Shown here in pieces: positions 23,917-32,178 of a stretch of 42,451 bases of DNA. Source of the stretch: JAGZHZ01 sp963929865 (GTDB lineage Bacteria > Bacillota > Clostridia > Lachnospirales > Lachnospiraceae); NCBI GenBank assembly GCA_963929865.1, contig CAWVKK010000026.1, forward strand, positions 1 through 42,451, read 5' to 3'. How positions within the stretch are numbered: the stretch's first letter is position 1; every line of letters starts with the position of its first letter. A program made the translations under genes and the position numbers. The notes under the pieces are model-generated. The model did not search any database. It was not told where the DNA came from and saw only the letters and a list, made by a program, of their open reading frames with translations.

Positions 23917-24678
23917 TTATTTTTCTTCGTATAGGGTCAATATTTCAGGTTCTCCTTCTGTAATCACGACAGTATTCTCATAGTGCGCCGACAAGGATCC
24001 ATCCTGGGTCACAACCGTCCAGTCGTCGTCCAGCCATGCGACGTCGGGACGTCCTATATTAATCATTGGTTCGATCGCAAGCGTCATGCCCGGCATCAGG
24101 CGAATCCCTTTGCGTCTCTGCGGGAAGTTAGGAATCTGAGGATCCTCATGGAGATGCGTTCCGATTCCGTGACCGACAAGGTCCTCCACGACGCCATATC
24201 CAAAGGAGCGGGCATACTCTCCGATTGCTCTTGAGATGTCAAACAGATAGTTCCCTGCTTTTGCATATTTGATTCCCTCAAAAAAGCTCTGTCTCGTCAC
24301 CTCGATCAGCTTTCTCGCCTCTTTGGAAATTTCTCCCACCGCGTGGGTTCTCGCCGCGTCGGAGTGGTATCCCTTGTAGATCAGCCCGGCGTCCAGACTG
24401 ACAATGTCTCCTTCCTGCAAAATCCGGTTTTCGGAGGGGATTCCATGCACCACCTCGTCGTTCACCGAAACACAGATCGAGGCCGGATATCCGTTATAGT
24501 GCAGAAAATTCGGCACGCACCCCATGCTTCGAATCAGCTGTTCTCCTAAACGATCAATTTCTTTTGTGGAGATTCCCGGTCTGACTGCCTTTCCAAGCTC
24601 CTCGTGGACGATCGCCAGCAGTCTCCCGGCTTCTCTCATCAATTCAATTTCTTTTGCAGACTTTATTGTTACTGACAT
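23917..24678 (-). CDS. map: Methionine aminopeptidase, type I
   Basis: Map removes the initiator methionine from nascent proteins. The 253 residues hold the pita-bread fold with metal ligands in SLDAGLIYKGYHSDAARTHAVG (the two Asp), the GHGIGTHLHEDP histidine and the two glutamates in AIEPM and HYENTVVI. There is no N-terminal zinc finger. It starts 5 nt after adk with GGAG nearby, so the two are coupled. Confidence 0.97.
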   Translation of the reverse strand: MSVTIKSAKEIELMREAGRLLAIVHEELGKAVRPGISTKEIDRLGEQLIRSMGCVPNFLHYNGYPASICVSVNDEVVHGIPSENRILQEGDIVSLDAGLIYKGYHSDAARTHAVGEISKEARKLIEVTRQSFFEGIKYAKAGNYLFDISRAIGEYARSFGYGVVEDLVGHGIGTHLHEDPQIPNFPQRRKGIRLMPGMTLAIEPMINIGRPDVAWLDDDWTVVTQDGSLSAHYENTVVITEGEPEILTLYEEK

Positions 24679-24683
24679 ATGCT

Positions 24684-25328
24684 TTACGCTCCTAAGATAT
24701 CCACAATTGCAGCGAAAACGTCTTCCATATCCACAGTTCCGTCTACTTCTTTGAGTACTCCGGAATTTGTATAGTAATCAATCAAAGGCTGTGTCTGATC
24801 ATGGTAAACTGCCAGGCGCTTCTGCACCGTCTCCGGCTTGTCATCGTCGCGCAGGATCAGTTTCTCGCCGCATGTGTCGCAGACGTCCTCGACTTTTGTC
24901 GGATTATATTTGATATGATATGTAGCGCCGCATCCTACGCAGGCTCTTCTTCCTCCCATACGGTCGATGATATTTTCGTCCGGAACCTCCACATTGATCG
25001 CATAGTCGATTTTGTCTCCCAGCTTCTCCAGCGCCGCGTCAAGGCTCTCCGCCTGCGGAATGGTTCTCGGGAATCCGTCCAGCACGTATCCGTTCTTGCA
25101 GTCATCCTGCTGTACTCTGTCTACGACCAGATCGACTACCAGCTCGTCCGGAACGAGAAGTCCCTGATCCATATACGTCTTCGCTTTCTTTCCAAGCTCT
25201 GTCCCGTTTTTGATGTTCGCTCTGAAAATATCTCCTGTCGAGATGTGAGGAATCTCATATTTTGCGGCAATTTTCTTTGCCTGTGTTCCTTTGCCTGCAC
25301 CCGGCGCTCCTAACATAATAATTTTCAT
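24684..25328 (-). CDS. adk: Adenylate kinase
   Basis: Adk interconverts 2 ADP with ATP and AMP. The 214 residues show the P-loop GAPGAGKGTQAKK (7-19), DGFPRTIPQAESLDA in the AMP-binding part, and a long LID with four cysteines (CVGCGATYH and CDTCGEKL) that binds zinc, the usual Gram-positive form. It has its own promoter at 25401-25429 and starts adk-map-KOW-infA. Confidence 0.98.
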   Translation of the reverse strand: MKIIMLGAPGAGKGTQAKKIAAKYEIPHISTGDIFRANIKNGTELGKKAKTYMDQGLLVPDELVVDLVVDRVQQDDCKNGYVLDGFPRTIPQAESLDAALEKLGDKIDYAINVEVPDENIIDRMGGRRACVGCGATYHIKYNPTKVEDVCDTCGEKLILRDDDKPETVQKRLAVYHDQTQPLIDYYTNSGVLKEVDGTVDMEDVFAAIVDILGA

Positions 25329-25400
25329 ACTATTTTTACCCCCGTTTCTGAAGTATTTCCCAACAACAGGCGTTCTCCGCCCGTTTTTGTTTCCACTTTC

Positions 25401-25429
25401 ATTTTATTACAGAATGCATGTATTATCAA
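25401..25429 (-). promoter_or_regulatory. Promoter of adk-map-KOW-infA
   Basis: The minus strand reads TTGATA (25424-25429), 17 bp, TAAAAT (25401-25406), about 75 nt before the adk start. Confidence 0.75.
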
Positions 25430-25478
25430 CGCTATTTTTTTTATAAATTTTCCTTTAAATAGCATTTTAGTGCGCTCA

Positions 25479-25527
25479 CATGCCTGTCCGGTTCCGATTA
25501 TCTTCCTCTCGGAACATGACAGGCATG
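25479..25527 (-). other. Strong 17-bp hairpin after secY
   Basis: CATGCCTGTC (25479-25488) pairs with GACAGGCATG (25518-25527), and inside it GTTCCGA (25491-25497) pairs with TCGGAAC (25509-25515), with a 2x2 internal loop and an 11-nt terminal loop. It begins 13 nt past the secY stop. No U-run follows on the minus strand, so it is more like a processing or 3'-stabilising stem than a terminator. Confidence 0.7.
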
Positions 25528-25540
25528 ATGGGCACACCGC

Positions 25541-26878
25541 TTAATTGCTCAGGAAGCCTTTGTAATTGCGTACAACCATCTGAGATTCAATCTGTTTTAA
25601 CGTCTCCAGAATAACGCCGACGATAATGATGATCGAGGTTCCTCCGAAGGACACATAGGCGCCGAATACGCCGTTGAAGAAAATTGGAATCACAGATACA
25701 ATTGTCAGACCAATTGCTCCTACAAATATAACATAGCTTAATAATTTCTCCAGATATTCCTGGGTAGGTTTTCCCGGACGGATACCTGGAATAAATCCAC
25801 CTTGTTTCTTCATATTGTCTGCTACTTCAATCGGGTTGAAGGTGATAGAAGTATAGAAATAAGCGAAAAAGATGATCATCGCGATGTAAACGATCAGACC
25901 GACCGAGTAAATCGGCTCTGAAGGGTTACACCAGTTCTGCTGACTGCACATGCCGAGAAGTGTGGCTCCGATTCCTGTTCCTCCGCTGTATCCGGCAAAG
26001 CTTGCAATCATATTCGGCATGGATAAAATTGAGGATGCAAAGATTACCGGAATAACGCCCGCCGTATTTACCTTCAGCGGGATATGGGTGGACTGTCCGC
26101 CTACCATCTTTCTTCCCTGCATCTTCTTCGCATACTGGACAGGAATTTTTCTCTGCGCACTGTTCAGTATAATGACAAGGATCACGGTTGCGATGATAAC
26201 TGCGAGAATGATCACAGCCGCGAGAATTGCTTTTGCGATTGACTGGTTCTGGATAAAGGTCACAAACAATGTGTTGATGTCAGACGGGATACGCGACAGA
26301 ATGTTGATGGTCAGGACGATGGAGATACCATTTCCCACTCCATGCTCTGTGATGCGCTCGCCGATCCACATCAAAATAGCAGATCCTGCCGTCAGCGTCA
26401 GAGTAACGCTCAGAACACAACCGATAGTCGTCAGAATGCTGCCTGACTGCATCGCCGGAATCAGTCCCTGGCGTCCAAATCCGATTGACATGGCAACAGA
26501 CTCTAAAACAGCCAGTCCAATTGTCACATAACGTGTGATCGCTGTAATTTTCTTTCTTCCATCTTCTCCGTCTCTCTGCATCTCTTCCAGCTTTGGAATC
26601 GCAATGGTTAAAAGCTGGATGATGATGGAAGATGTAATGTAAGGTGAAATATTCAGTGCGAATATTGACATTCTTTCGAATGAACCGCCGGTAAAAGCAT
26701 CAAAAAAGTTAAATGCGTCGCTGGTCTGCTGCGCAAACCAGCTCGCAAAAAAGTCTCTGTCCACTCCCGGTACCGGAAGCTGGGATCCAAGTCGAACGAC
26801 AATCAGCATCAAGAACGTAAAGTAGATCTTTTTTCTGATGTCTTTCACTTTAAATGCATTGCGAAGTGTTTGTAACAT
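25541..26878 (-). CDS. secY: Protein translocase subunit SecY
   Basis: SecY forms the membrane channel of the Sec translocon. The 445 residues have about ten membrane helices, the N-terminal LGSQLPVPGVD segment, the cytoplasmic loop containing RKIPVQYAKKMQGRKMVGGQ, and FNPIEVADNMKKQGGFIPGIRPG before the last helices. The start overlaps the rplO stop by one base (TAATG), indicating coupling. A strong hairpin follows the stop. Confidence 0.98.
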   Translation of the reverse strand: MLQTLRNAFKVKDIRKKIYFTFLMLIVVRLGSQLPVPGVDRDFFASWFAQQTSDAFNFFDAFTGGSFERMSIFALNISPYITSSIIIQLLTIAIPKLEEMQRDGEDGRKKITAITRYVTIGLAVLESVAMSIGFGRQGLIPAMQSGSILTTIGCVLSVTLTLTAGSAILMWIGERITEHGVGNGISIVLTINILSRIPSDINTLFVTFIQNQSIAKAILAAVIILAVIIATVILVIILNSAQRKIPVQYAKKMQGRKMVGGQSTHIPLKVNTAGVIPVIFASSILSMPNMIASFAGYSGGTGIGATLLGMCSQQNWCNPSEPIYSVGLIVYIAMIIFFAYFYTSITFNPIEVADNMKKQGGFIPGIRPGKPTQEYLEKLLSYVIFVGAIGLTIVSVIPIFFNGVFGAYVSFGGTSIIIIVGVILETLKQIESQMVVRNYKGFLSN

Positions 26879-27318
26879 TAGATCACCTCAGCTTTTCCGC
26901 CGAGTGCTTCAATTTTTGATTTTGCACCTTCGCTGAAGGCGTTTGCTTTTACAGTCAGTTTTTTTGTCAGCTCACCGTTTCCAAGAATTTTTACACCGTC
27001 TTTAGGACTTTTGATGATGCCGTTTTCCATCAGCATTTCAATGGTGACAACGGTATCGTTTTCAAATTTTTCCAGTTCACCTACATTAATCGCTTCAATC
27101 TCCAGAGTGTTTCTGTTTTTGAAGCCTCTCTTTGGAAGTCTTCTGTATAAAGGCATCTGACCGCCTTCGAAGCCGATTCTTGGAGCTCCGGAACGAGCTT
27201 TCTGTCCTTTGTGTCCTTTTCCAGCTGTTTTTCCGTTTCCTGAGCCGTGTCCGCGTCCTCTTCTGAAGTTATCACTGTGTTTGGAACCCTCTGCAGGTCT
27301 TAAGTTTGATAAATCCAT
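26878..27318 (-). CDS. rplO: 50S ribosomal protein L15
   Basis: L15 is a large-subunit protein with a glycine-rich extension. ATG at 27318 (GGAGGT 7 nt upstream) gives 146 residues, beginning MDLSNLRPAEGSK with the GRGHGSGNGKTAGKGHKGQK region. A GTG three codons earlier lies too close to the ribosome binding site. Confidence 0.97.
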   Translation of the reverse strand: MDLSNLRPAEGSKHSDNFRRGRGHGSGNGKTAGKGHKGQKARSGAPRIGFEGGQMPLYRRLPKRGFKNRNTLEIEAINVGELEKFENDTVVTIEMLMENGIIKSPKDGVKILGNGELTKKLTVKANAFSEGAKSKIEALGGKAEVI

Positions 27319-27346
27319 TCTCGACACCTCCTATCAAATTATTTGC

Positions 27347-27529
27347 TTAAATTTCTTCAACTTTTACCAAGTGCTGTACCTGTGCGATCATACCTCTTGT
27401 AGCAGCGTTGTCCGGCATCTCAACGGATTTGTTCAGTTTTCTCAGACCTAAAGCTGCCACGGTTGCACGATGCTTTGGAATCGCACCGATTGTAGATTTC
27501 ACTAATGTGATTTTTAACTTATCTGCCAT
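27347..27529 (-). CDS. rpmD: 50S ribosomal protein L30
   Basis: This is a 60-residue small large-subunit protein with the L30 ferredoxin-like fold: LKITLVKSTIGAIPKHRATV, then ALGLRKLNKSV and the closing VQHLVKVEEI. It lies between rpsE and rplO in standard spc order, with 14 nt and 28 nt gaps. Confidence 0.97.
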   Translation of the reverse strand: MADKLKITLVKSTIGAIPKHRATVAALGLRKLNKSVEMPDNAATRGMIAQVQHLVKVEEI

Positions 27530-27543
27530 TGTCCGAATCCTCC

Positions 27544-28053
27544 TTAAGCAAGAATCTCTTCAATAGATTTTCCACGAAGTTTTGCAACTTCTTCTGGGGA
27601 TTTCAGTTTCTTCAATCCTTCGATTGTTGCCAGAACTACGTTCTGTTTATTGTTTGATCCTAAAGATTTTGTACGGATGTTTTTGATTCCTGCCATCTCC
27701 AGCACGCTACGCACCGGACCTCCGGCGATTACACCGGTACCTTCAGGAGCTCTCTTTAACAATACGGTTGCTCCGCCGAATTTCCCGAGATAGTCGTGCG
27801 GAATGCTTGCATTGTCATCTATTGCAACTTCGATGAGTTTCTTTGCAGCATCTTCTTTTCCCTTGCGGATTGCTTCTGGAATTTCTGCAGCTTTTCCAAG
27901 ACCAGCGCCAACGTGTCCGTTGCCGTCGCCGACAACTACCAAAGCTGAAAAACGGAAATTACGACCACCTTTAACAACTTTCGTTACACGTTTGATTGAT
28001 ACTACTTTTTCCGTTAACTCATACTGATTAGCATCAATAATAGTATGTTTCAT
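27544..28053 (-). CDS. rpsE: 30S ribosomal protein S5
   Basis: S5 is important for accuracy at the decoding site. The 169 residues show the double-stranded RNA-binding part (VVSIKRVTKVVKGGRNFRFS) and the GGNGHVG-like VVVGDGNGHVGAGLGKA loop, then VIAGGPVRSVLEMAGI. ATG at 28053 follows GGAGG. Confidence 0.98.
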   Translation of the reverse strand: MKHTIIDANQYELTEKVVSIKRVTKVVKGGRNFRFSALVVVGDGNGHVGAGLGKAAEIPEAIRKGKEDAAKKLIEVAIDDNASIPHDYLGKFGGATVLLKRAPEGTGVIAGGPVRSVLEMAGIKNIRTKSLGSNNKQNVVLATIEGLKKLKSPEEVAKLRGKSIEEILA

Positions 28054-28070
28054 CTGTTCTTCCTCCTTGA

Positions 28071-28439
28071 CTAGAATTCCAGACCAGCTTCTCTTGCTGC
28101 ATCTGCTAACGCTTTGATTTTACCCTGATAGATAAAGCCGCCTCTGTCAAAGACAACAGTGGTAATGCCTTTCTCTAAAGCTTTCTTTGCGATTACGGTA
28201 CCTAAGTATGCTGCTGCCTCAACGTTGTTCGTCTTCTCTAATTCCGCTTTTACTTCTTTCTGAAGTGTAGAAGCAGAAACTAAAGTATTTCCAACTGTAT
28301 CGTCAATAATTTGAGCATACATATGATTATTGCTTCTAAACACAGCTAAACGTGGTCTCTGAGCAGTGCCGCTGAAACGATTGCGTAATCTTCTATGTTT
28401 ATTTTCACGAACTTTTGTTCTGGACTCTTTGCTAACCAT
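28071..28439 (-). CDS. rplR: 50S ribosomal protein L18
   Basis: L18 binds 5S rRNA in the central protuberance. ATG at 28439 (AAGGAG 9 nt upstream) gives 122 residues beginning MVSKESRTKVRENKHRRL, with the conserved RPRLAVFRSNNHMYAQIID and the FDRGGFIYQGKIKALADAAR tail. An upstream GTG is only 3 nt from the binding site and is disfavoured. Confidence 0.97.
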   Translation of the reverse strand: MVSKESRTKVRENKHRRLRNRFSGTAQRPRLAVFRSNNHMYAQIIDDTVGNTLVSASTLQKEVKAELEKTNNVEAAAYLGTVIAKKALEKGITTVVFDRGGFIYQGKIKALADAAREAGLEF

Positions 28440-28456
28440 CTTCACACTCTCCTTAA

Positions 28457-28996
28457 TTATTTTTTACCAGTCTTACCAACTTTGCGTCTAATCACTTCAT
28501 CAGCATATTTGATACCTTTGCCCTTATAAGGTTCCGGAGCTCTCTTCTCTCTGATTTCCGCTGCGTATTGGCCTACTTTTTCTTTGCTGATACCCTTTAC
28601 AATGATCTTGTTTCCATCAACGGCAGTTTCAATTCCTTCCGGATCTTCCATTTCTACCGGATGAGAGTATCCTAAGGATAAGGTCAGTTTCTTTCCAGCC
28701 TTTGCTGCTCTGTAACCAACACCGTTTACTTCCAGAACTTTCTGGTATCCTTCGCTTACGCCTACCACCATGTTGTGGATCAAAGTTCTGGTCAGTCCGT
28801 GTAAAGATTTCATTCTCTTTAAATCGTTCGGTCTTGCGACGGTCACATGACCGTCTTCTACTTTGATCTCCATCTCTTTTGGAAGCACTCTCTCAAGAGT
28901 ACCTTTCGCACCTTTTACAGTGACTTTATTTCCTTCTGCGATTTCTACAGTAACGCCTGCCGGAATCGCTACTGGCATTCTTCCGATACGTGACAT
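28457..28996 (-). CDS. rplF: 50S ribosomal protein L6
   Basis: L6 has two similar domains and lies near the factor-binding region. The 179 residues start MSRIGRMPVAIPAGV and end with the signature PEPYKGKGIKYADEVIRRKVGK. ATG at 28996 follows AGGAGGAG. The 122-nt gap before it carries two crossing inverted repeats. Confidence 0.98.
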   Translation of the reverse strand: MSRIGRMPVAIPAGVTVEIAEGNKVTVKGAKGTLERVLPKEMEIKVEDGHVTVARPNDLKRMKSLHGLTRTLIHNMVVGVSEGYQKVLEVNGVGYRAAKAGKKLTLSLGYSHPVEMEDPEGIETAVDGNKIIVKGISKEKVGQYAAEIREKRAPEPYKGKGIKYADEVIRRKVGKTGKK

Positions 28997-29021
28997 GCCT
29001 GTCTCCTCCTTACTTAAATTT

Positions 29022-29115
29022 TCGGAAAGGTTCCTGTGACCTCTCTGTTTTCAGTAACCCAAGTTATCTGTCTTTTCCGATTATCTGTGTCCTTCGCATG
29101 AAATGTCGAAAACAG
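29022..29115 (-). promoter_or_regulatory. Crossing inverted repeats (pseudoknot-like) before rplF
   Basis: Two perfect pairings interleave: CTGTTTTC (29045-29052) with GAAAACAG (29108-29115), 8 bp, and TCGGAAA (29022-29028) with TTTCCGA (29074-29080), 7 bp. On the mRNA the order is A-B-A'-B', which is an H-type pseudoknot or two exclusive hairpins. It fills the rpsH-rplF gap and ends 26 nt before the rplF start, close to the ribosome binding site, so it could gate L6 translation. Confidence 0.55.
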
Positions 29116-29118
29116 AAT

Positions 29119-29520
29119 TTACCATACGAATGCTAATACTTCGCCGCCTACCTGAAGCTTTCTTGCTTCTTTGTCCGTAATCACGCCCTGGTTTGTGGAC
29201 AGAATAGCGATTCCCAGACCTCCAAGTACTTTCGGCAGATTTTCTTTTCCGGCGTACACGCGCAGACCCGGTTTGGAAATTCTCTTGATACCGGAAATGA
29301 TTTTTTCATTTTTGTCTGCACCATATTTTAAGGTGATGCGGATTGTCTTGAAGCTGCCTTCGTCAACAAGATCATATTTCTGGATATAACCTTCATCTAA
29401 AAGAATATTTGCAATGGCAAGCTTCATTTTAGAAGACGGAACATCAACGGTGTCATGTTTAGCAGTATTTGCATTACGGATTCTTGTAAGCATATCTGCG
29501 ATTGGATCGCTCATTGTCAT
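29119..29520 (-). CDS. rpsH: 30S ribosomal protein S8
   Basis: S8 binds the central domain of 16S rRNA, and in E. coli it represses the spc operon. The 133 residues begin MTMSDPIADMLTRIRNA and contain the C-terminal NQGVITDKEARKLQVGGEVLAFVW. ATG at 29520 follows GGAGG with 8 nt spacing. A large folded leader lies upstream (29574-29694). Confidence 0.98.
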   Translation of the reverse strand: MTMSDPIADMLTRIRNANTAKHDTVDVPSSKMKLAIANILLDEGYIQKYDLVDEGSFKTIRITLKYGADKNEKIISGIKRISKPGLRVYAGKENLPKVLGGLGIAILSTNQGVITDKEARKLQVGGEVLAFVW

Positions 29521-29573
29521 TTAAGTTGCCTCCTTTTACATAAATCTCTCTATCGGAATCACTGGTCTTTCCC

Positions 29574-29694
29574 GGCGCAGAAACATTTTCTGAATTTTCT
29601 GTAATCATGAAGAATGGTTCCGCCTTACCATCCTCTACAACACATCCTGGCGTATTGTAATGGGTCAAAGACGGAACTTATGAAATTCTGCGCC
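29574..29694 (-). promoter_or_regulatory. Multi-branched leader RNA upstream of rpsH
   Basis: GGCGCAGAA (29574-29582) pairs perfectly over 9 bp with TTCTGCGCC (29686-29694). Enclosed is a stepped hairpin: GTTCCG/CGGAAC (29617-29622, 29672-29677), CCAT/ATGG (29628-29631, 29660-29663) and TACAA/TTGTA (29636-29640, 29655-29659). A competing hairpin CAGAAA-CAT-TTTCTG (29578-29592) uses part of the closing arm, so two states are possible. It lies about 55 nt before the S8 start, a natural place for autogenous control. Confidence 0.6.
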
Positions 29695-29737
29695 TCGCAC
29701 GACCTCAGGCTGCGCCTTTGGTCTGAACGCTCAACGC

Positions 29738-29923
29738 TTACCAGCTTGCTTTCTTTACTCCTGGGATCTGTCCTTTGTATGCTAATTCACGGAAGCAGAT
29801 TCTGCAGATTCCGTATTTTCTTAAATAAGCGTGTGGACGACCACAAATTCTGCAGCGGTTGTATTCTCTTGTGGAGAATTTCTGCGGACGCTGCTGTTTG
29901 ATCTTCATTGCTGTCTTAGCCAT
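29738..29923 (-). CDS. rpsN: 30S ribosomal protein S14, zinc type
   Basis: This is a 61-residue head protein with four zinc ligands, C24, C27, C40 and C43 (RCRICGRPHAYLRKYGICRIC), the short zinc-binding form common in Firmicutes. It follows rplE by 16 nt. Confidence 0.98.
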   Translation of the reverse strand: MAKTAMKIKQQRPQKFSTREYNRCRICGRPHAYLRKYGICRICFRELAYKGQIPGVKKASW

Positions 29924-29939
29924 GAAATTTCCCTCCTAA

Positions 29940-30479
29940 CTATTTTGCGAACGGCATGTTGAACTGTTTTAATAATTCACGAGCTTCTTCGTCTGTCTTT
30001 GCAGTTGTGACGAAGATAACGTCCATACCTCTGACTTTGTCTACCTTATCGTATTCAATTTCAGGGAAAATCAGCTGTTCCTTAATACCAAGGGCATAAT
30101 TTCCTCTTCCGTCGAACGCGTTCGGATTAACTCCTCTAAAGTCACGTACTCGCGGCAGGGCAAGGCTGATCAAGCGATCTACAAATTCATACATTTTTTC
30201 ACCGCGCAGAGTTACTTTGCATCCGATTGCCATACCTTCTCTGATTTTGAAGTTAGCCACTGAGTTTTTAGCTTTTGTGAGAACGGCTTTCTGTCCTGCA
30301 ATGAGTTCCATATCTTTAACGGCAGTTTCCAAAAGCTTTGCGTTTTCTTTCGCTTCTCCGACACCCATGTTGATTACCACTTTGTCAAGCTTTGGAACTT
30401 CCATAATATTTTTATATCCGAATTTTTTGATCATATTGTCTACGATCTCATTTTTGTACAATTCTTTCAGTCTACTCAA
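29940..30479 (-). CDS. rplE: 50S ribosomal protein L5
   Basis: L5 binds 5S rRNA and touches the P-site tRNA. The 179 residues begin MSRLKELYKNEIVDNMIKKF and include the conserved GQKAVLTKAKNSVANFKIREG and DFRGVNPNAFDGRGNYALGI. The start codon is TTG at 30479, with GGAGG 9 nt upstream; no better in-frame ATG exists nearby. Confidence 0.97.
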   Translation of the reverse strand: MSRLKELYKNEIVDNMIKKFGYKNIMEVPKLDKVVINMGVGEAKENAKLLETAVKDMELIAGQKAVLTKAKNSVANFKIREGMAIGCKVTLRGEKMYEFVDRLISLALPRVRDFRGVNPNAFDGRGNYALGIKEQLIFPEIEYDKVDKVRGMDVIFVTTAKTDEEARELLKQFNMPFAK

Positions 30480-30502
30480 CTTGTGCGACCTCCTCTCTTA
30501 TA

Positions 30503-30823
30503 TTAATCGATGACTTCGCGTTCAGCGCCGTTAACCTTTGCTGTGCGGACTTTTTTGTCTCCAACTGTTGTGAATCCGATTCTCGCCGGTTTTCCTTTGT
30601 GGAGATACATAACGTTAGAAACATGGATATACGCTTCTTTTGTGATGATTCCGCCCTGCTGATTTGCTGCTGATGGTTTTGTGTGCTTTGTCACCATGTT
30701 CACGCCTTCTACCAAAACGGTATTGTTCTTTGTGTTGACGTCAAGCACTTTTCCCTCTTTATTTACATCTTTTCCAGCGATCACTCTGACCGTATCGCCT
30801 TTTTTGATCTTTAAAGCTGACAT
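30503..30823 (-). CDS. rplX: 50S ribosomal protein L24
   Basis: L24 is an assembly initiator of the large subunit with a KOW motif: KKGDTVRVIAGKDVNKEGKV at residues 8-27. The 106 residues are the usual length and end in VNGAEREVID. It lies between rplN and rplE. Confidence 0.98.
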   Translation of the reverse strand: MSALKIKKGDTVRVIAGKDVNKEGKVLDVNTKNNTVLVEGVNMVTKHTKPSAANQQGGIITKEAYIHVSNVMYLHKGKPARIGFTTVGDKKVRTAKVNGAEREVID

Positions 30824-30835
30824 TTTGGTACCTCC

Positions 30836-31204
30836 TTATAATACTTCAGGAGCCAGGGAAGCAATTTTCATAAACTGCTTGTCACGAAGCTCTCTGGCTA
30901 CTGGTCCAAAAATACGGGTTCCTCTTGGAGTTTTATCATCCTTGATAATAACAGCAGCATTTTCATCGAATTTAATATAAGAACCGTCTTTACGGCGTGT
31001 GCCTCTTACTGTACGAACAACGACAGCCTTTACAACATCACCTTTTTTTACAACACCGCCTGGTGTTGCATCTTTGACACTGGCAATGATGATGTCGCCA
31101 ATGTTTGCATATCTTCTGGTAGATCCGCCCATAACTCTGATGCAGAGCAGTTCTTTCGCACCAGTATTGTCAGCGACTCTCAGTCTGGTTTCCTGTTGAA
31201 TCAT
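30836..31204 (-). CDS. rplN: 50S ribosomal protein L14
   Basis: L14 forms part of the inter-subunit bridge. The 122 residues begin MIQQETRLRVADNTGAKELL, the L14 signature, and end with EVL as typical. ATG at 31204 follows GGAGGTAT. First gene of the spc order. Confidence 0.98.
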   Translation of the reverse strand: MIQQETRLRVADNTGAKELLCIRVMGGSTRRYANIGDIIIASVKDATPGGVVKKGDVVKAVVVRTVRGTRRKDGSYIKFDENAAVIIKDDKTPRGTRIFGPVARELRDKQFMKIASLAPEVL

Positions 31205-31225
31205 GCCGATATACCTCCTACTCTA

Positions 31226-31480
31226 TTATTTAACCTTTTCGATAATCTCAACGAGTCTCCATCTCTTGTCCTTGGATAACGGTCTGGTTTCCATAACTTT
31301 TACGGTGTCACCGATATTGCACTCATTGTTTTCATCATGGGCTTTTAATTTATATGTTTTCTTTACGATCTTGTTGTAAAGAGGATGTTTTACGTGGTTC
31401 TCTACAGCTACAACGATTGTCTTGTCCATCTTATCGCTGATTACTTTGCCTGTACGAGTTTTTCTAAGATTTCTTTCCAC
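31226..31480 (-). CDS. rpsQ: 30S ribosomal protein S17
   Basis: S17 is an early-binding OB-fold protein. The 84 residues show RKTRTGKVISDKMDKTIVVA and the C-terminal TRPLSKDKRWRLVEI. The start codon is GTG at 31480 with GGAG upstream. It ends the S10 order before rplN. Confidence 0.97.
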   Translation of the reverse strand: MERNLRKTRTGKVISDKMDKTIVVAVENHVKHPLYNKIVKKTYKLKAHDENNECNIGDTVKVMETRPLSKDKRWRLVEIIEKVK

Positions 31481-31550
31481 AGTGATAATCTCCTTTCTAT
31501 GAAATAAATAAGAAATACGGACTTATGTGGTTTCTCCACAGCGACTTCGA

Positions 31551-31751
31551 TCAGTTCGCAGCGTTCGTCTTCTCAGTGATCACGGTCTGAATTCTTGCAA
31601 TGTTTCTGCGAACCTCTTTGATTCTGCTTGTGTTGTCTAACTGATTTGTCGCGTTCTGGAATCTTAAATTGAAAAGTTCCTTTTTAGCAGCTACTAATTC
31701 TTCGGATAATTCTGCAGCTGATTTGTTTCTTAAATCCTTATTAATTTTCAC
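31551..31751 (-). CDS. rpmC: 50S ribosomal protein L29
   Basis: L29 lies at the peptide exit and helps dock trigger factor and SRP. The GTG at 31751 gives 66 residues beginning MKINKDLRNKSAAELSEELV, the family pattern; another GTG three codons earlier is possible. The start lies 11 nt inside rplP, so the two are coupled. A TGTGG/CCACA hairpin (31526-31540) follows the stop. Confidence 0.96.
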   Translation of the reverse strand: MKINKDLRNKSAAELSEELVAAKKELFNLRFQNATNQLDNTSRIKEVRRNIARIQTVITEKTNAAN

Positions 31752-32178
31752 TGTTATCACCGCCTTCTAAATCTGCACGAGAAACAATTTTACATTTGCA
31801 TGGGAGTTTGTGCATAGCAAGACGCAGAGCCTCTTTTGCCACTTCTTCCGAAACGCCTGCGATTTCAAACATTACTCTGCCTGGTTTTACAACTGCTACC
31901 CAGTACTCTAATGTTCCTTTTCCGGAACCCATACGTGTTTCTGCTGGTTTCGCTGTTACTGGTTTATCTGGGAAAATCTTGATCCAAACTTTACCACCAC
32001 GTTTAATATAACGCGTCATAGCAACACGGGCTGCCTCGATCTGGTTTGACTTGATCCAGCATGGTTCGGTAGCTACCAAACCATATTCGCCCTGGCTGAT
32101 TTTGTTTCCTCTCAGTGCCTTTCCGGCCATGGAACCGCGGAATTGTTTACGACGCTTAACTCTCTTTGGCATTAACAT
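31741..32178 (-). CDS. rplP: 50S ribosomal protein L16
   Basis: L16 contacts the A-site tRNA elbow. The 145 residues include MPKRVKRRKQFRGSM at the N-terminus and EIAGVSEEVAKEALRLAMHK near the C-terminus. ATG at 32178 overlaps the rpsC stop (TAATG); an ATG two codons later, giving the more usual MPKRV, is equally plausible. Confidence 0.97.
   Translation of the reverse strand: MLMPKRVKRRKQFRGSMAGKALRGNKISQGEYGLVATEPCWIKSNQIEAARVAMTRYIKRGGKVWIKIFPDKPVTAKPAETRMGSGKGTLEYWVAVVKPGRVMFEIAGVSEEVAKEALRLAMHKLPCKCKIVSRADLEGGDNSEN

Noticed and set aside
25950..26531. 193-residue plus-strand frame opposite secY
   Set aside because: Its hydrophobic look mirrors the membrane codons of SecY.
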